A stretch of 23,490 nt of DNA from a virus. Position 1 is the first letter of the stretch. Each line of letters starts with the position of its first letter. The stretch is from positions 1 to 23,490 of the IMG/VR virus record IMGVR_UViG_3300004770_000118; one strand, written 5' to 3'. The position numbers and the translations under genes are program-made. Positions 1 to 7,863 of this stretch are shown piece by piece. The notes below the pieces were generated by a model that was given only the letters and a program-made list of their open reading frames with translations, was not told the origin of the DNA and made no database searches.

Positions 1-69
1 GCAGTTGTTCTTGAATACTTTTTCAATAGAACTGGTTACTAGATTTTCTTTTGTAAAGATGTCACTCAT
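1..69 (-). CDS. N-terminal fragment of an unrecognised protein
   Basis: Only the first 23 codons are in the window; the gene continues beyond the left edge. The peptide starts MSDIFTKENLVT. Its ATG (67-69) overlaps the TAA of the upstream gene (69-71) as TAATG, typical of translational coupling, which supports the start. Nothing can be said about function. Confidence 0.6.
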   Translation of the reverse strand, partial: MSDIFTKENLVTSSIEKVFKNNC

Positions 70-428
70 TAGAACTCGAATTTCTTTTTACTCTTTGCGT
101 GTGGGTGTCTTTTTCCCGTCTTTTTCTTATACGCATCTTCCGCCTTAGACCTAACTTCGTCCTCGCCAGAATTACCGCCTCTTTTCTCCGAAAGCTCTGC
201 GCTCAAGTCCCACATCTGACCGATAGAATAGTTCTTTCCGCGAGTCTTTTTTACAAAATCTTCGGAGGAGTTAAGGCTGATTTGCGTGTCCATAGACGTT
301 TGGGGCTTAGTGAAAATTCTGTCCCACTTCAAGCCCGTTTCGTCAATAAAAACGTGTTCCTCGTTCATTCTCTGAACGATTTCCTTGACTTTATTGGTCT
401 TTGGATGTTGGAACAAGTAGATTGGCAT
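69..428 (-). CDS. Small phage protein, FmdB-like N-terminus without cysteines
   Basis: A 119-residue protein. The N-terminus MPIYLFQHP recalls the beta-strand opening of FmdB-type zinc ribbons (MPxYxxxC), and similar cysteine-free versions occur in phages; no zinc-binding cysteines are present. A central T-rich stretch is followed by a very basic lysine-rich tail (about residues 97-119), compatible with nucleic-acid or virion binding. It sits in a tight minus-strand operon: 2 nt after the upstream gene and overlapping the downstream start. Function unknown; the FmdB comparison is by recollection of the family and is weak. Confidence 0.7.
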   Translation of the reverse strand: MPIYLFQHPKTNKVKEIVQRMNEEHVFIDETGLKWDRIFTKPQTSMDTQISLNSSEDFVKKTRGKNYSIGQMWDLSAELSEKRGGNSGEDEVRSKAEDAYKKKTGKRHPHAKSKKKFEF

Positions 429-430
429 AA

Positions 431-610
431 TTAAGTAGAATAGGTAAAGCGGATTTTTGAGTAGTCAAAATCAACCCATTTGCCTTCCTTATTGACGACT
501 TGCGCTTTGATTCCGCCCTCTTTTACGGGGACGTTTGATGCTACCAACGAAGCGGCCATATCATTGACTACTTCTTCTCCGGTTTTTTCTGCTGATATAT
601 TAATTTTCAT
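431..610 (-). CDS. Short hypothetical protein (59 aa)
   Basis: An ATG-to-TAA frame of 60 codons, starting MKINISAEKT and ending FTYST, fits exactly between its neighbours with 2 nt on each side, which is the main reason to call it real. It is acidic in the first half, then has a short beta-rich segment with KWVDFDYSKIRF. No membrane segment or recognised motif. Same operon as the flanking minus-strand genes. Confidence 0.6.
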   Translation of the reverse strand: MKINISAEKTGEEVVNDMAASLVASNVPVKEGGIKAQVVNKEGKWVDFDYSKIRFTYST

Positions 611-612
611 AA

Positions 613-960
613 TTATGTTCCTAGTTCGTTTTTAAAATACATTTTTTCGCCAACAACGGGTTCGGCGGATACTTTTGCCTCAAGTCTGACTACTCTTGGG
701 GACGCACCATTTTGTTCCATCGCAGCAACAGACATGGCTGCGATTTTTCTCATAATAGCAGCAACCCTGTCGCCAGATTCATAATCCGAGAATCGGCTCG
801 TAACGTGCATAGCCTCTTCAACGTAATCGCGGATATAGACAAGCCATTCCGTATTCGTATGGACACCGCCAGATGGAGTAGTCGCTGGATTCCACCTAGA
901 ATCTTGATAAGCTCTTTCGCCATCAATGGCCGCATATACTTCTTCGCGTGTTGATTTCAT
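613..960 (-). CDS. Conserved phage hypothetical protein (ERAYQDSRW type)
   Basis: A 115-residue protein of a type common in phages: GERAYQDSRW near residue 14, then EWLVYIRDYVEEA around 38-50, then RKIAAMSVAAMEQNGA near 71-86. It looks all-helical with charged residues spaced as in MazG-like or other small nucleotide-binding helical bundles, but I cannot show the MazG metal-binding set, so that is only an idea. It starts 3 nt after the FkbM gene stop and belongs to the same operon. Confidence 0.7.
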   Translation of the reverse strand: MKSTREEVYAAIDGERAYQDSRWNPATTPSGGVHTNTEWLVYIRDYVEEAMHVTSRFSDYESGDRVAAIMRKIAAMSVAAMEQNGASPRVVRLEAKVSAEPVVGEKMYFKNELGT

Positions 961-963
961 ATT

Positions 964-1665
964 TTATTTAATAAAATTATCCGATAGATTTGTCTTAGAC
1001 ATCCAAAACTGTATTCTCCCCTTGTCGTTCAGTGGCGTAGAGTAGCAGTTAATGAATCCCTTGATACCCATGCTCTTTTTGAACTCAGCAAATTCTGAAT
1101 CCGAGCATGATACTTCTCCGCATACGGAGTTTACGTTCTTCGGTAAAATTTCTGAGCCGAGTAGGATTTCCTTCTCTGCGTAGCCGATGTTAATTTTAAG
1201 AACATCTACTTGTTCATCAAAACAATATTCTCGAAGAATAGTGTCGAGAGTTACGCACTGGCATGGATAATAGCTTCCATCGGAGATAGAAAGACCGATT
1301 CCAGCTAAGTCAAAATATAAACCATCAATCAATTCAGGAGCGGAGAATTTTCCTATCATTGGTTGAGTATAGACTCCTAGTTGATACGGAGTTACTCTGC
1401 CTACAAAGCTGTGGGTATAGCAATTCTTCAAAAGGACATTGAAGTTGTCAATATATGGCTCAAAACAATAAACCTTCTTCGCGCCCAATACCAATGCTGA
1501 AAAAGCAAAAAAACCCGCGTGTGCGCCAATATCAACGAATACCTTCTTGAGTTCTTTACTATCTTTTTCTTTGCCGCTTTTAAGATTGTAAAGGTTGTCA
1601 AAAAAGACCTTATCAAAGGTCAGTTGGTCATTACTAAAGCTTCTCGTTGTGATTTCTGGAGTCAT
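964..1665 (-). CDS. FkbM-family SAM-dependent methyltransferase
   Basis: A 233-residue protein with the class I methyltransferase SAM-binding start VFVDIGAHAGFFAFSAL (about residues 42-57) and CFEP (about 67-70), both typical of FkbM methyltransferases, which O-methylate sugars or other small molecules. The family's second landmark, usually LKIDxEGxE, reads LKINIGYAEKEIL here: the usual Asp and first Glu are replaced, so the active site may be altered. It lies 2 nt downstream of a glycosyltransferase gene, which suggests methylation of a glycan made by that enzyme (inference). Confidence 0.88.
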   Translation of the reverse strand: MTPEITTRSFSNDQLTFDKVFFDNLYNLKSGKEKDSKELKKVFVDIGAHAGFFAFSALVLGAKKVYCFEPYIDNFNVLLKNCYTHSFVGRVTPYQLGVYTQPMIGKFSAPELIDGLYFDLAGIGLSISDGSYYPCQCVTLDTILREYCFDEQVDVLKINIGYAEKEILLGSEILPKNVNSVCGEVSCSDSEFAEFKKSMGIKGFINCYSTPLNDKGRIQFWMSKTNLSDNFIK

Positions 1666-1667
1666 GT

Positions 1668-2780
1668 TTATTGCAAGACATTAATCACTCCTTCAACGAA
1701 CTTCTCTTTCGAGAATGTATTTTGCAAAGTTAATCCAGCGTTATTAACGCGACTGGCTTTTACCTTTTGGATAGCAATTTCGCAAGAAGCGATAAATTCA
1801 TCCTCGTTAAAATCAAAAATATTACCCTGATTGAAAGGCTGGCCCTTCTGAAAAAATACGTTATCGTAAGCGGGAATTTTGCCCGTTTGATTAACCCAAG
1901 TAACCATTTCGTCCGTAGCCCAGTCTTTATACGCATGAGCTTTCAAAAGGACAGCGTGTTTTCCAAGGGCAATACTTTGAAATTCTGGCAATCCAAATCC
2001 TTCTGAACCGCTTAGTCCGAGAATAATATCAGAACTATTCAAGAACTCATTATAGACGACATTTTCAGTCATCATAGGGAAGAAACTTACGTTAAACGGC
2101 TTTACGCCTCCAAGAATCTTTCCAATCGCCTGTTGATTGTTGGCATTGATTTCTTCTTGATTTCTTCCAAAGAAGGGGTTAAAGACGGCGCATTGTAGCG
2201 CGTATTGATTATTAGAGCCGAATTTTTTAATCCAAGCTTTGATAATTTTTTCGTGATGCTTTCTCTTTTCGAGTTTGCCGCAGAGATTAAACACGATTCT
2301 GTCGTCGTCGTGAGCCTTCTTATTCAGAACCTTAAAGTTATATGAATCGAAGCCTAACGGCAGGTAGGACGATTTAATACCAGCCTTTTCAAAAACTTCG
2401 CAAGAATACTTGGAAGAAAAAATCAGATTGGTGTTTCGAGCGATGTTTAACTCAACCTTAGTTGGTTCATCAAGCTCATAGAAAGTAAGCAGAGAGGGTT
2501 TGCTGGAAACAGATTCCAGAGAACCATTGAGATGCCACAGCTTAAAGCACGGAATATCTCTTGAATAGTTCTCGATTCCGTTGATAATCTTCGATTTAAT
2601 CCATTCCATGAACTTTTCGTCCTGAGACTGGCTCGAAAGGTCGATTTGTCCGATTGGGAAAAGAAAAAGGTTATGCGTTTTTGCACCATTAGCCTCTTGG
2701 TCATAGATAGTTCTCAACAAGAGCGTAGAGACTTGACCAAAAGATACCTTATTAAGAGGAAGATTAAGTGCTAAATTCAT
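1668..2780 (-). CDS. GT-B fold glycosyltransferase (GT4-like)
   Basis: A 370-residue protein. The C-terminal half has GKLEKRKHHEKIIKA (about 168-182) and SGSEGFGLPEFQSIALGK (about 257-274), the nucleotide-sugar binding E-x7-E pattern of GT1/GT4 glycosyltransferases, with E260 and E266 visible. It likely transfers a sugar from a nucleotide-sugar to an unknown acceptor; in phages such enzymes modify DNA, virion proteins or host surface glycans. No Shine-Dalgarno; the start is preceded by a strong hairpin at 2790-2815. Followed 2 nt later by an FkbM methyltransferase. Confidence 0.88.
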   Translation of the reverse strand: MNLALNLPLNKVSFGQVSTLLLRTIYDQEANGAKTHNLFLFPIGQIDLSSQSQDEKFMEWIKSKIINGIENYSRDIPCFKLWHLNGSLESVSSKPSLLTFYELDEPTKVELNIARNTNLIFSSKYSCEVFEKAGIKSSYLPLGFDSYNFKVLNKKAHDDDRIVFNLCGKLEKRKHHEKIIKAWIKKFGSNNQYALQCAVFNPFFGRNQEEINANNQQAIGKILGGVKPFNVSFFPMMTENVVYNEFLNSSDIILGLSGSEGFGLPEFQSIALGKHAVLLKAHAYKDWATDEMVTWVNQTGKIPAYDNVFFQKGQPFNQGNIFDFNEDEFIASCEIAIQKVKASRVNNAGLTLQNTFSKEKFVEGVINVLQ

Positions 2781-2789
2781 TTGTTAGTT

Positions 2790-2815
2790 GGGAGGGTGGT
2801 ATTTCACACCCTCCC
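2790..2815 (-). promoter_or_regulatory. Perfect 9-bp hairpin between two operon genes
   Basis: GGGAGGGTG and CACCCTCCC flank an 8-nt loop. It sits between the stop of the 101-aa gene (2827) and the glycosyltransferase ATG (2780). No T-run follows on either strand, so it is not a classical terminator; it may stabilise or partially end the strongly promoted upstream message. Confidence 0.6.
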
Positions 2816-2826
2816 ATTGGGACGAC

Positions 2827-3132
2827 TTAGATAATTTCGTTGTCGTTTTCGGCAGCAGCGGGAGCCGCAACCGTCTTTGCTGCCGCAGGAGCGGGAGCCG
2901 ATGTCTTTGGCTTGGAGAGGTAAACTCTCAAGTCAGGATGAGTGTCCTTCTGCTTGAACTTGTTGGAGAAGATAACTACGGGGAGTTCCTTCGTCGCAAT
3001 GAGTTGCTTAACTTGGTCATCAGTCAAGTTTTTGATGTTGATGTTTCCGGCCAAGAACTTCTGATTCTTGCCTTCTTTTTTCCACAATGCGCCGATTTCG
3101 ATTTGGTCGGACTTGGTTGCGTTTTCGCTCAT
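2827..3132 (-). CDS. Small DUF736-like phage protein
   Basis: A 101-residue protein. The core reads IEIGALWKKEGKNQKFLAGNI (starting near residue 11), then VVIFSNKFKQ and HPDLRVYLSK (about 65-73), a pattern seen in short DUF736-like phage and plasmid proteins. The C-terminus is an alanine/proline-rich linker ending in acidic NDNEII, similar to the acidic tail of single-stranded DNA-binding proteins; a nucleic-acid role is only inference. It has its own strong promoter at 3192-3220 and a 5' leader with a hairpin at 3167-3183, so it is probably produced in quantity. Confidence 0.7.
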   Translation of the reverse strand: MSENATKSDQIEIGALWKKEGKNQKFLAGNINIKNLTDDQVKQLIATKELPVVIFSNKFKQKDTHPDLRVYLSKPKTSAPAPAAAKTVAAPAAAENDNEII

Positions 3133-3166
3133 ATTAGTATGTGTTTTTAGTTTGTCTAGTTAAATT

Positions 3167-3183
3167 GCTTCCACAATGGAAGC
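3167..3183 (-). promoter_or_regulatory. 5' leader hairpin
   Basis: GCTTCC and GGAAGC pair around a 5-nt loop, within a few bases of the predicted transcription start of the 2827-3132 gene. Hairpins at the very 5' end of a transcript often protect it from decay. Confidence 0.5.
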
Positions 3184-3191
3184 TACCTATT

Positions 3192-3220
3192 ATAGTAAGT
3201 GGTTTTTCTGTTTTTGTCAA
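3192..3220 (-). promoter_or_regulatory. Sigma-70-type promoter, minus strand
   Basis: On the minus strand TTGACA (3220-3215), a 17-bp spacer, then TACTAT (3197-3192). It drives the 101-aa gene starting at 3132. The -35 box overlaps the last codons of the FkbM gene at 3217. Confidence 0.75.
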
Positions 3221-3807
3221 GGACTTTCTTTCAAAGAAAAAAAGTTATTATACTGGTCTTTTCCAACGAATTGATAGTTGAGTTCGTTTAATTTCTTCAT
3301 CAAAAGGTTGTTCTTCGCACCCGTTGTATATGTGCCGTCAGAATGATAGAACTCGTATTTTATCCTCTTTATGTTGAACTTAGGTAGGTCGGCTTGAAGT
3401 AGGATGTCAACGTCATAACCCTCACAGTCTATGAAAAAATAATCAATAACATCAAGGTTAATCGAAGTTAGTAAGTCGTTTATCGTTAAACATGGGACGA
3501 ATACGGAATAAGTCTGTGGGTGTTCGTGATTTTCTACATGAGCCTTACTCAATGAGGCGTGGGCTGAATGAAGTTCGCCTACTGGGAGAAAAAATTCGGC
3601 AATACCATTAGTCGTCCCAACGGCGACATTAACCGCTTTTATCTTATTACCCAAGAAAGAGTATTTCTCCTTAGCTATCGTAATAGCCTCTTGAGAGGCG
3701 TCAATAACAACAAAGGTTCCTATTTTTTCATCATTGTTTTTTATGAAGTCAAATACCTCATCTTTACAATCGTCGCAGCCTATTTGGATAATATTGAGCT
3801 TTTTCAT
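3217..3807 (-). CDS. FkbM-family methyltransferase (second copy)
   Basis: A 196-residue protein with a shortened N-terminal SAM-binding part (IIQIGCDDC near 6-14, VVIDAS near 33-38) and an intact FkbM landmark YFFIDCEGYDVDILL (about 123-137). It is only distantly similar to the FkbM protein at 964-1665 but, unlike that copy, keeps the Asp and Glu-Gly of the motif. Probably O-methylates a sugar or small metabolite. Its ATG overlaps the TGA of the upstream sigma-like gene by 4 nt (ATGA), so the two are translationally coupled. Confidence 0.85.
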   Translation of the reverse strand: MKKLNIIQIGCDDCKDEVFDFIKNNDEKIGTFVVIDASQEAITIAKEKYSFLGNKIKAVNVAVGTTNGIAEFFLPVGELHSAHASLSKAHVENHEHPQTYSVFVPCLTINDLLTSINLDVIDYFFIDCEGYDVDILLQADLPKFNIKRIKYEFYHSDGTYTTGAKNNLLMKKLNELNYQFVGKDQYNNFFSLKESP

Positions 3808-4433
3808 ACCATATCACAGATATTTTCAACACTGGTAATTTTATTTTTAATTAAAGAGATTCCTTTTCGATGTAGAGACATGACGGTTTGCGGGGAAGTG
3901 TGCATCTTCTTGGCGATATTTCCCCAAATCATCTTCTTTGCATGAAAATAGCGATACTCGAAGATGGTCTTAATCCTCTTATCCTTTAATTGATTCAGGA
4001 TGCTAAAAATGTAATCGCGGCTTTCCTCAAGACTTGGGCCGCTTTCAAAATACTTTTGGCAGATTTGCTGTTCTTCAATTCTTTGTCTGACTTCATCATC
4101 GGGCGAGGGAATCAAAAGCTTTTTTGAGTTCATGGAGTTCAAGCAAAGATACCTAGCATAGTTACCAATCCAAGAAGAAAGTTTCGTTTTCTTACTGGGT
4201 TTAAAAGTCCTGACACAATGCAAAATGATGATATTTTTCTCATTGAAAATATCCTGAACATAAATACCGCAAGAAGAAAGGGATGCGGCATACTTTTGAC
4301 AAACCTTGTAAAACAAATCTTCGTAACGGTCACAAATTTCAACGAAGGCTTCGCTTGAAGCTTTCTGCTTCACTTGCCTAATCAAATAAGAATCGCTGCG
4401 CTCAGATAATGGTTTAGATGTTCGCCTTTGCAT
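3804..4433 (-). CDS. Sigma-70-like RNA polymerase sigma factor (regions 2 and 4)
   Basis: A 209-residue protein organised like a small sigma factor. The first ~110 residues form a region-2-like helical bundle (AFVEICDRYEDLFYKVCQKY near 29-48, SSWIGNYARYLCLN near 86-99). The C-terminal ~60 residues form a region-4 helix-turn-helix (WGNIAKKMHTSPQTVMSLHRKG near 169-190). It should direct host RNA polymerase to phage promoters (inference). First gene of the minus-strand operon, overlapping the FkbM gene by 4 nt. A second, different sigma-like gene lies at 9881-10438. Confidence 0.8.
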   Translation of the reverse strand: MQRRTSKPLSERSDSYLIRQVKQKASSEAFVEICDRYEDLFYKVCQKYAASLSSCGIYVQDIFNEKNIIILHCVRTFKPSKKTKLSSWIGNYARYLCLNSMNSKKLLIPSPDDEVRQRIEEQQICQKYFESGPSLEESRDYIFSILNQLKDKRIKTIFEYRYFHAKKMIWGNIAKKMHTSPQTVMSLHRKGISLIKNKITSVENICDMV

Positions 4434-4536
4434 GAAGATTAGATGCGTCGAGGGTTAATATAATTCAAAATAATTACCGTTTTAATTACCCTACGGAAAA
4501 CCACCTGTGATAGATTCTTAAAGCAAAAAGAGAAGA

Positions 4537-4580
4537 AATACCCCCAAAATAAACATTTTTCTGCTTACTTTAGGGGTATT
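4537..4580 (-). terminator. Long hairpin, better paired on the minus strand
   Basis: AATACCCC and GGGGTATT form the base of a 16-bp helix. Two positions are A/C mismatches if read on the plus strand but G-U wobbles on the minus strand, so the RNA is probably transcribed leftward. A pyrimidine/T-rich stretch (TCTTCTCTTTTTG) follows on the minus strand, as at an intrinsic terminator. Confidence 0.5.
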
Positions 4581-4905
4581 CTGTAACAGCTTCTTTGAAG
4601 GGCATTGTTATTTTATCGTCCTAGCCAACGGACAGAAGTTCAGAGGAGAATTGCGCTCCAGATAGCTTCCTTGTTACAGGCGATGAGAGAGATTCTGAAC
4701 TCATTTACGCTACCAATACCTCGGTTATGAAACGTCGGGTCAACTCCATGACTTAATCATGGACTCTTTTTATTTCCCATCTGATAATGGGGACACTGGC
4801 CTTTGGGCTGGTATTAGGGTCACTTTACCAATCTACTTTGCTTCGATTGCCGCAGGAAAACCTCACGTTTGGCGTATGGCTGAAAAGGGTCTAATCCTTT
4901 TTTGA
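4581..4905. ncRNA. Candidate structured RNA in a 534-nt gene-free gap
   Basis: Between the sigma gene (4433) and the next gene (4968) I see no convincing coding region. CTGTAAC (4581-4587) pairs with GTTACAG (4673-4679), and AGTTCAGA (4637-4644) with TCTGAACT (4694-4701); these helices cross, so they could form a pseudoknot. Further hairpins: TCCATGA/TCATGGA (4745-4763, followed by CTCTTTTTATTT), ACTGGCC/GGCTGGT (around 4796-4813), and an A/T stem before TTTTTTGATTTTT near 4883-4910. Strand evidence is mixed. On the minus strand TTGACA at 4941-4936 is followed 17 bp later by a poor -10. It does not match RNase P, 6S or tmRNA landmarks that I can recognise. Confidence 0.35.
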
Positions 4906-4952
4906 TTTTTCCAACTTAAACAGTTATTTCAGATTTTGTCAAGGGATTTCTC

Positions 4953-4958
4953 TATAAT
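4953..4958 (+). promoter_or_regulatory. -10 box just upstream of the 4968 gene
   Basis: TATAAT ends 9 nt before the ATG at 4968, leaving almost no room for a leader. No good -35 is found at the expected spacing. Confidence 0.45.
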
Positions 4959-4967
4959 ATTTTTGAC

Positions 4968-5327
4968 ATGAATAATATTTTATTTATTTTGTGGGTCGTT
5001 TTGGTTCTCTACGTTCTTCTCGAAACAGATGCCGTTCCCAAATGGGGTAAACTGTTGAGAATGAGCTTTTTAAGATACGAGGACTACGATAAACAAATCG
5101 GCATTTTCGGCAACATTAAATACAAGGATTTCCTTCTTTCCAAGTATCAGAACTTTTTTATCTACCTCGTAACGTGTCAGGAATGTCTGTGCGTTTGGGT
5201 AAATATAATTACATTTGCCATTTTTCCGAAGGTTTTCGGCGGCTGGTGGATGTTTGGTGCAACCACTTTGGGTTGTATAGTTGGAATGGCGTTGTTTAAG
5301 TTCATTTTGAGAAAACTGTATGAGTAA
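4968..5327 (+). CDS. DUF1360-like membrane protein
   Basis: A 119-residue membrane protein. Residues 3-20 form a first membrane helix; a soluble basic/tyrosine-rich stretch follows; YLVTCQECLCVWVNIITFAIF (starting near 66) joins a cysteine cluster CxxCxC to a second helix; a third lies near 95-112. The T-C-x-x-C-x-x-x-W arrangement at the start of a helix is typical of DUF1360 proteins of phages and bacteria; biochemical role unknown. Probably leaderless or nearly so. It overlaps the next gene by 8 nt. Confidence 0.7.
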   Translation: MNNILFILWVVLVLYVLLETDAVPKWGKLLRMSFLRYEDYDKQIGIFGNIKYKDFLLSKYQNFFIYLVTCQECLCVWVNIITFAIFPKVFGGWWMFGATTLGCIVGMALFKFILRKLYE

Positions 5328-5817
5328 TCTCGTTTTAGAAAGACTTTCCCGCGAAAAGGTTCAGCCAATAGCCTTTCGACAGCCCTTCGCCCAAACCGAA
5401 GAAAAAGAACCAGAGCAACTCACCGATTCTTCTCCAATCGTGCAACCAGACGCGTTAAGAAAGAAGCTTGAGGAAAAATTAAACCCGCAACCCCAAATAA
5501 CAATGGCAGTTGATGTATCTGAACCAAAAATTGAAATCGTTCATTTCGCCAATATTTTTGAGTTCGTGCATTGGTATGAGAACAATAAGACTTCATTTTC
5601 CGAAAAACAAACGAAACCTCTCGACACTTTAATCGAAGCAAAAAATATCACTTTGGGCGGCTGCAACTGCGATAGAGACAAGAGGGTTTTCATCGCTGGC
5701 GACTACTTTAGAAAATTCTGGTCGCAAAATAAAAATACAGACCTCCTACCTACACTCACAAATATCCTGAAAACAAAAAAAGTTGTTTTTGGAGACTTTT
5801 TATCCTACCCCGAATAA
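5320..5817 (+). CDS. Unrecognised phage protein with a C-terminal conserved-looking domain
   Basis: A 165-residue protein in two parts: residues 1-65 are glutamate/proline/glutamine-rich and probably disordered; residues 70-165 look folded, with FEFVHWYENNKTSF, LGGCNCDRDKRVF and DYFRKFWSQNKNTDLLPTL. The CNC cysteine pair may bind metal, but only two cysteines are present. Translation is coupled to the membrane protein upstream (8-nt overlap). Function not recognised. Confidence 0.65.
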   Translation: MSNLVLERLSREKVQPIAFRQPFAQTEEKEPEQLTDSSPIVQPDALRKKLEEKLNPQPQITMAVDVSEPKIEIVHFANIFEFVHWYENNKTSFSEKQTKPLDTLIEAKNITLGGCNCDRDKRVFIAGDYFRKFWSQNKNTDLLPTLTNILKTKKVVFGDFLSYPE

Positions 5818-5891
5818 ATTACTGTATTTAATCTTGCGAAATTTTACTTGCATTAATTTGAAATCACTGGTAAAGTTGGAAAAGCTTTTAT

Positions 5892-7862
5892 ATGGACAAA
5901 AAAATTATCAACGGTCTTGAGGAGATGGCGAACTTCACGTTCACAACCAAATACGCCAAATACGAAGAGAAGAAGCAAAGAAGGGAAACTTGGGATGAAA
6001 CAGTTTCTCGTATTGAGAAGATGCACTTGAAGAAGTTTGCGTTTCTCTCTCAAAAGGACAAAGATGATATTATCAAGGCTTTTGATTTTGTTCGTATCAG
6101 AAAGGTCACTCCTTCAATGCGTTCAATGCAATTCGGTGGTAAGGCCGTTGAAGCGCATAACGGCAGACTTTTTAACTGTGGTGTTCGCCACATAGACTCA
6201 ATCCGCTCATTCGCTGAATCTTTCTATACCCTCCTTTGCGGAACTGGTGTTGGCTTCGGAATCACAAATCATTTTCTTAACCGCCTTCCTCGTCTCGTTA
6301 CGGCAGAAGATAAGACCGGAACAGTCATCACCTATGTCGTTCAAGATACTATTGAAGGATGGGGCGATTCAATCGAAGCTTTGATGAATTGCTATTTTCA
6401 AAATACTGCGTATTCAGGAAGAAAAATTGTTTTTGATTATAGCCGAATTCGCGCAAAGGGGGCGAAACTCAAGACTGGTGGCGGTAAAGCGCCCGGTTAC
6501 AAGGGCTTAAAGAACGCACACAAAAAAGTCAAGGCGATTCTCGATGCTATTATCGAAGATAATGGACAAACGCGCCTAAAGACAATTAACGCTTATGATA
6601 TTTTAATGCACTGCGCCGATGCCGTTTTGAGTGGTGGTATTCGCCGTAGTGCTTGCAGCGTTATCTTTGAAGCGACTGACGAAGATATGATGAACGCCAA
6701 GACTGGCGACTGGTTCAAGGAAAATCCGCAGAGAGCGAGAAGCAATAATTCCGCAATCATCATTCGCGGCAAGACCTCCTTCAAGGAGTTTGTTAATCTC
6801 ATTGAAAAGACAAAACAATTCGGGGAGCCGGGATTTCTCTACGTTGTTGATGAAAAGCAACTTTTGAATCCATGTTTTGAAATCTCTTTCATTCCCATTA
6901 CTGCTGATGGTCGTTGCGGATTTCAATTCTGTAACTTGACTTCTATCAATGGGTCTTTGGTCACTTCGTTGCAGGAATTTAAGGATGCTTCTTGGGCTGC
7001 TTCGCTAATTGGAACTCTCCAAGCAGCATATACTTCCTTTCCGTATCTTGGGCATACTTCCGAAGAACTCTCGAAGGAAGAGGCTCTTTTGGGTGTGTCT
7101 ATTACTGGCATGATGGACAACCCCGACGTTCTTTTCAATCCAAAGAATCAGAGGGAAGCGTCGAAGGTCGCCGTTGAGACAAATAAAGAATGGGCGAAGA
7201 AAATTGGAATCAATCAAGCTGCTCGCGCAACTTGCATCAAGCCAGAAGGCACGAACTCCATTGTTCTTTCCGCAGCATCGGGTATTCACCCGCATCACGC
7301 TCGCAAGTATTTTCGCCGTATTCAAGTGAACCACGACGACAATGTTTACAAGTTCTTTAAGATTTACAATCCACACGCTTGCGAACCTAGCGTATGGAGC
7401 GCAAATAAGACGGATGACGTTATTACGTTCCCAATTCAAGTCCCCGAAAAGGCTATGATTAAGAGCGACATTTCCGCCATCGAACACTTAAAATTAATTA
7501 AATTAACCCAAGAAAATTGGGTAAGCACCGGAACAACCGAAGCCAATAAGAAGCCATTGAACCACAGTGTAAGCTGCACAGTCATGGTTAAGGACGAGGA
7601 ATGGGAAGAAGTGACGAAGTTCCTGTTTGATAATCAGGCAGACTTTACGGCAGTTTCTCTATTGCCTAGCTCTGGTGACAAAATCTATAAGCAAGCCCCA
7701 ATGGAAGCAGTTCTAACTCCAGAGGACGAAGCTAAATTCGACGCGCTCCTCAAGGACTGGAATAGAGTTGACTACAAGAAGCTAGAAGAAAACGACGACG
7801 CTACAATGCACACGGCGGAAGCCGCTTGCGCTGGCGGTGCTTGCGAACTAACCAAGATTTAA
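5892..7862 (+). CDS. nrdJ: Class II (adenosylcobalamin-dependent) ribonucleotide reductase
   Basis: A 656-residue enzyme that makes deoxyribonucleotides from ribonucleotides using a cobalamin-generated thiyl radical, independent of oxygen. All expected residues are visible: C96 (LFNCG), NPCFE with C328 and E330, C342/C347 (RCGFQFCNL) for the paired active-site cysteine, SGGIRRSA near 247-254, IKPEGTNSI and the C-terminal relay pair C646/C651 (ACAGGAC). Overall order and the CxGGxC tail match monomeric Lactobacillus-type reductases, about 80 residues longer, so this is a compact version. Weak Shine-Dalgarno (GGAAAAG) about 10 nt before ATG. It would need host cobalamin. Followed 1 nt later by a 46-aa gene. 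Confidence 0.93.
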   Translation: MDKKIINGLEEMANFTFTTKYAKYEEKKQRRETWDETVSRIEKMHLKKFAFLSQKDKDDIIKAFDFVRIRKVTPSMRSMQFGGKAVEAHNGRLFNCGVRHIDSIRSFAESFYTLLCGTGVGFGITNHFLNRLPRLVTAEDKTGTVITYVVQDTIEGWGDSIEALMNCYFQNTAYSGRKIVFDYSRIRAKGAKLKTGGGKAPGYKGLKNAHKKVKAILDAIIEDNGQTRLKTINAYDILMHCADAVLSGGIRRSACSVIFEATDEDMMNAKTGDWFKENPQRARSNNSAIIIRGKTSFKEFVNLIEKTKQFGEPGFLYVVDEKQLLNPCFEISFIPITADGRCGFQFCNLTSINGSLVTSLQEFKDASWAASLIGTLQAAYTSFPYLGHTSEELSKEEALLGVSITGMMDNPDVLFNPKNQREASKVAVETNKEWAKKIGINQAARATCIKPEGTNSIVLSAASGIHPHHARKYFRRIQVNHDDNVYKFFKIYNPHACEPSVWSANKTDDVITFPIQVPEKAMIKSDISAIEHLKLIKLTQENWVSTGTTEANKKPLNHSVSCTVMVKDEEWEEVTKFLFDNQADFTAVSLLPSSGDKIYKQAPMEAVLTPEDEAKFDALLKDWNRVDYKKLEENDDATMHTAEAACAGGACELTKI

Positions 7863-7863
7863 T

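Noticed and set aside
99-434. 111-codon plus-strand frame
   Set aside because: Antisense shadow of the 69-428 gene, which has better composition and operon overlaps.
4759-4905. 48-codon plus-strand frame starting MDSFYFPSDNGD
   Set aside because: No Shine-Dalgarno or close promoter, its ATG lies in the stem of a hairpin, and the region is rich in inverted repeats; treated as chance, though not excluded.
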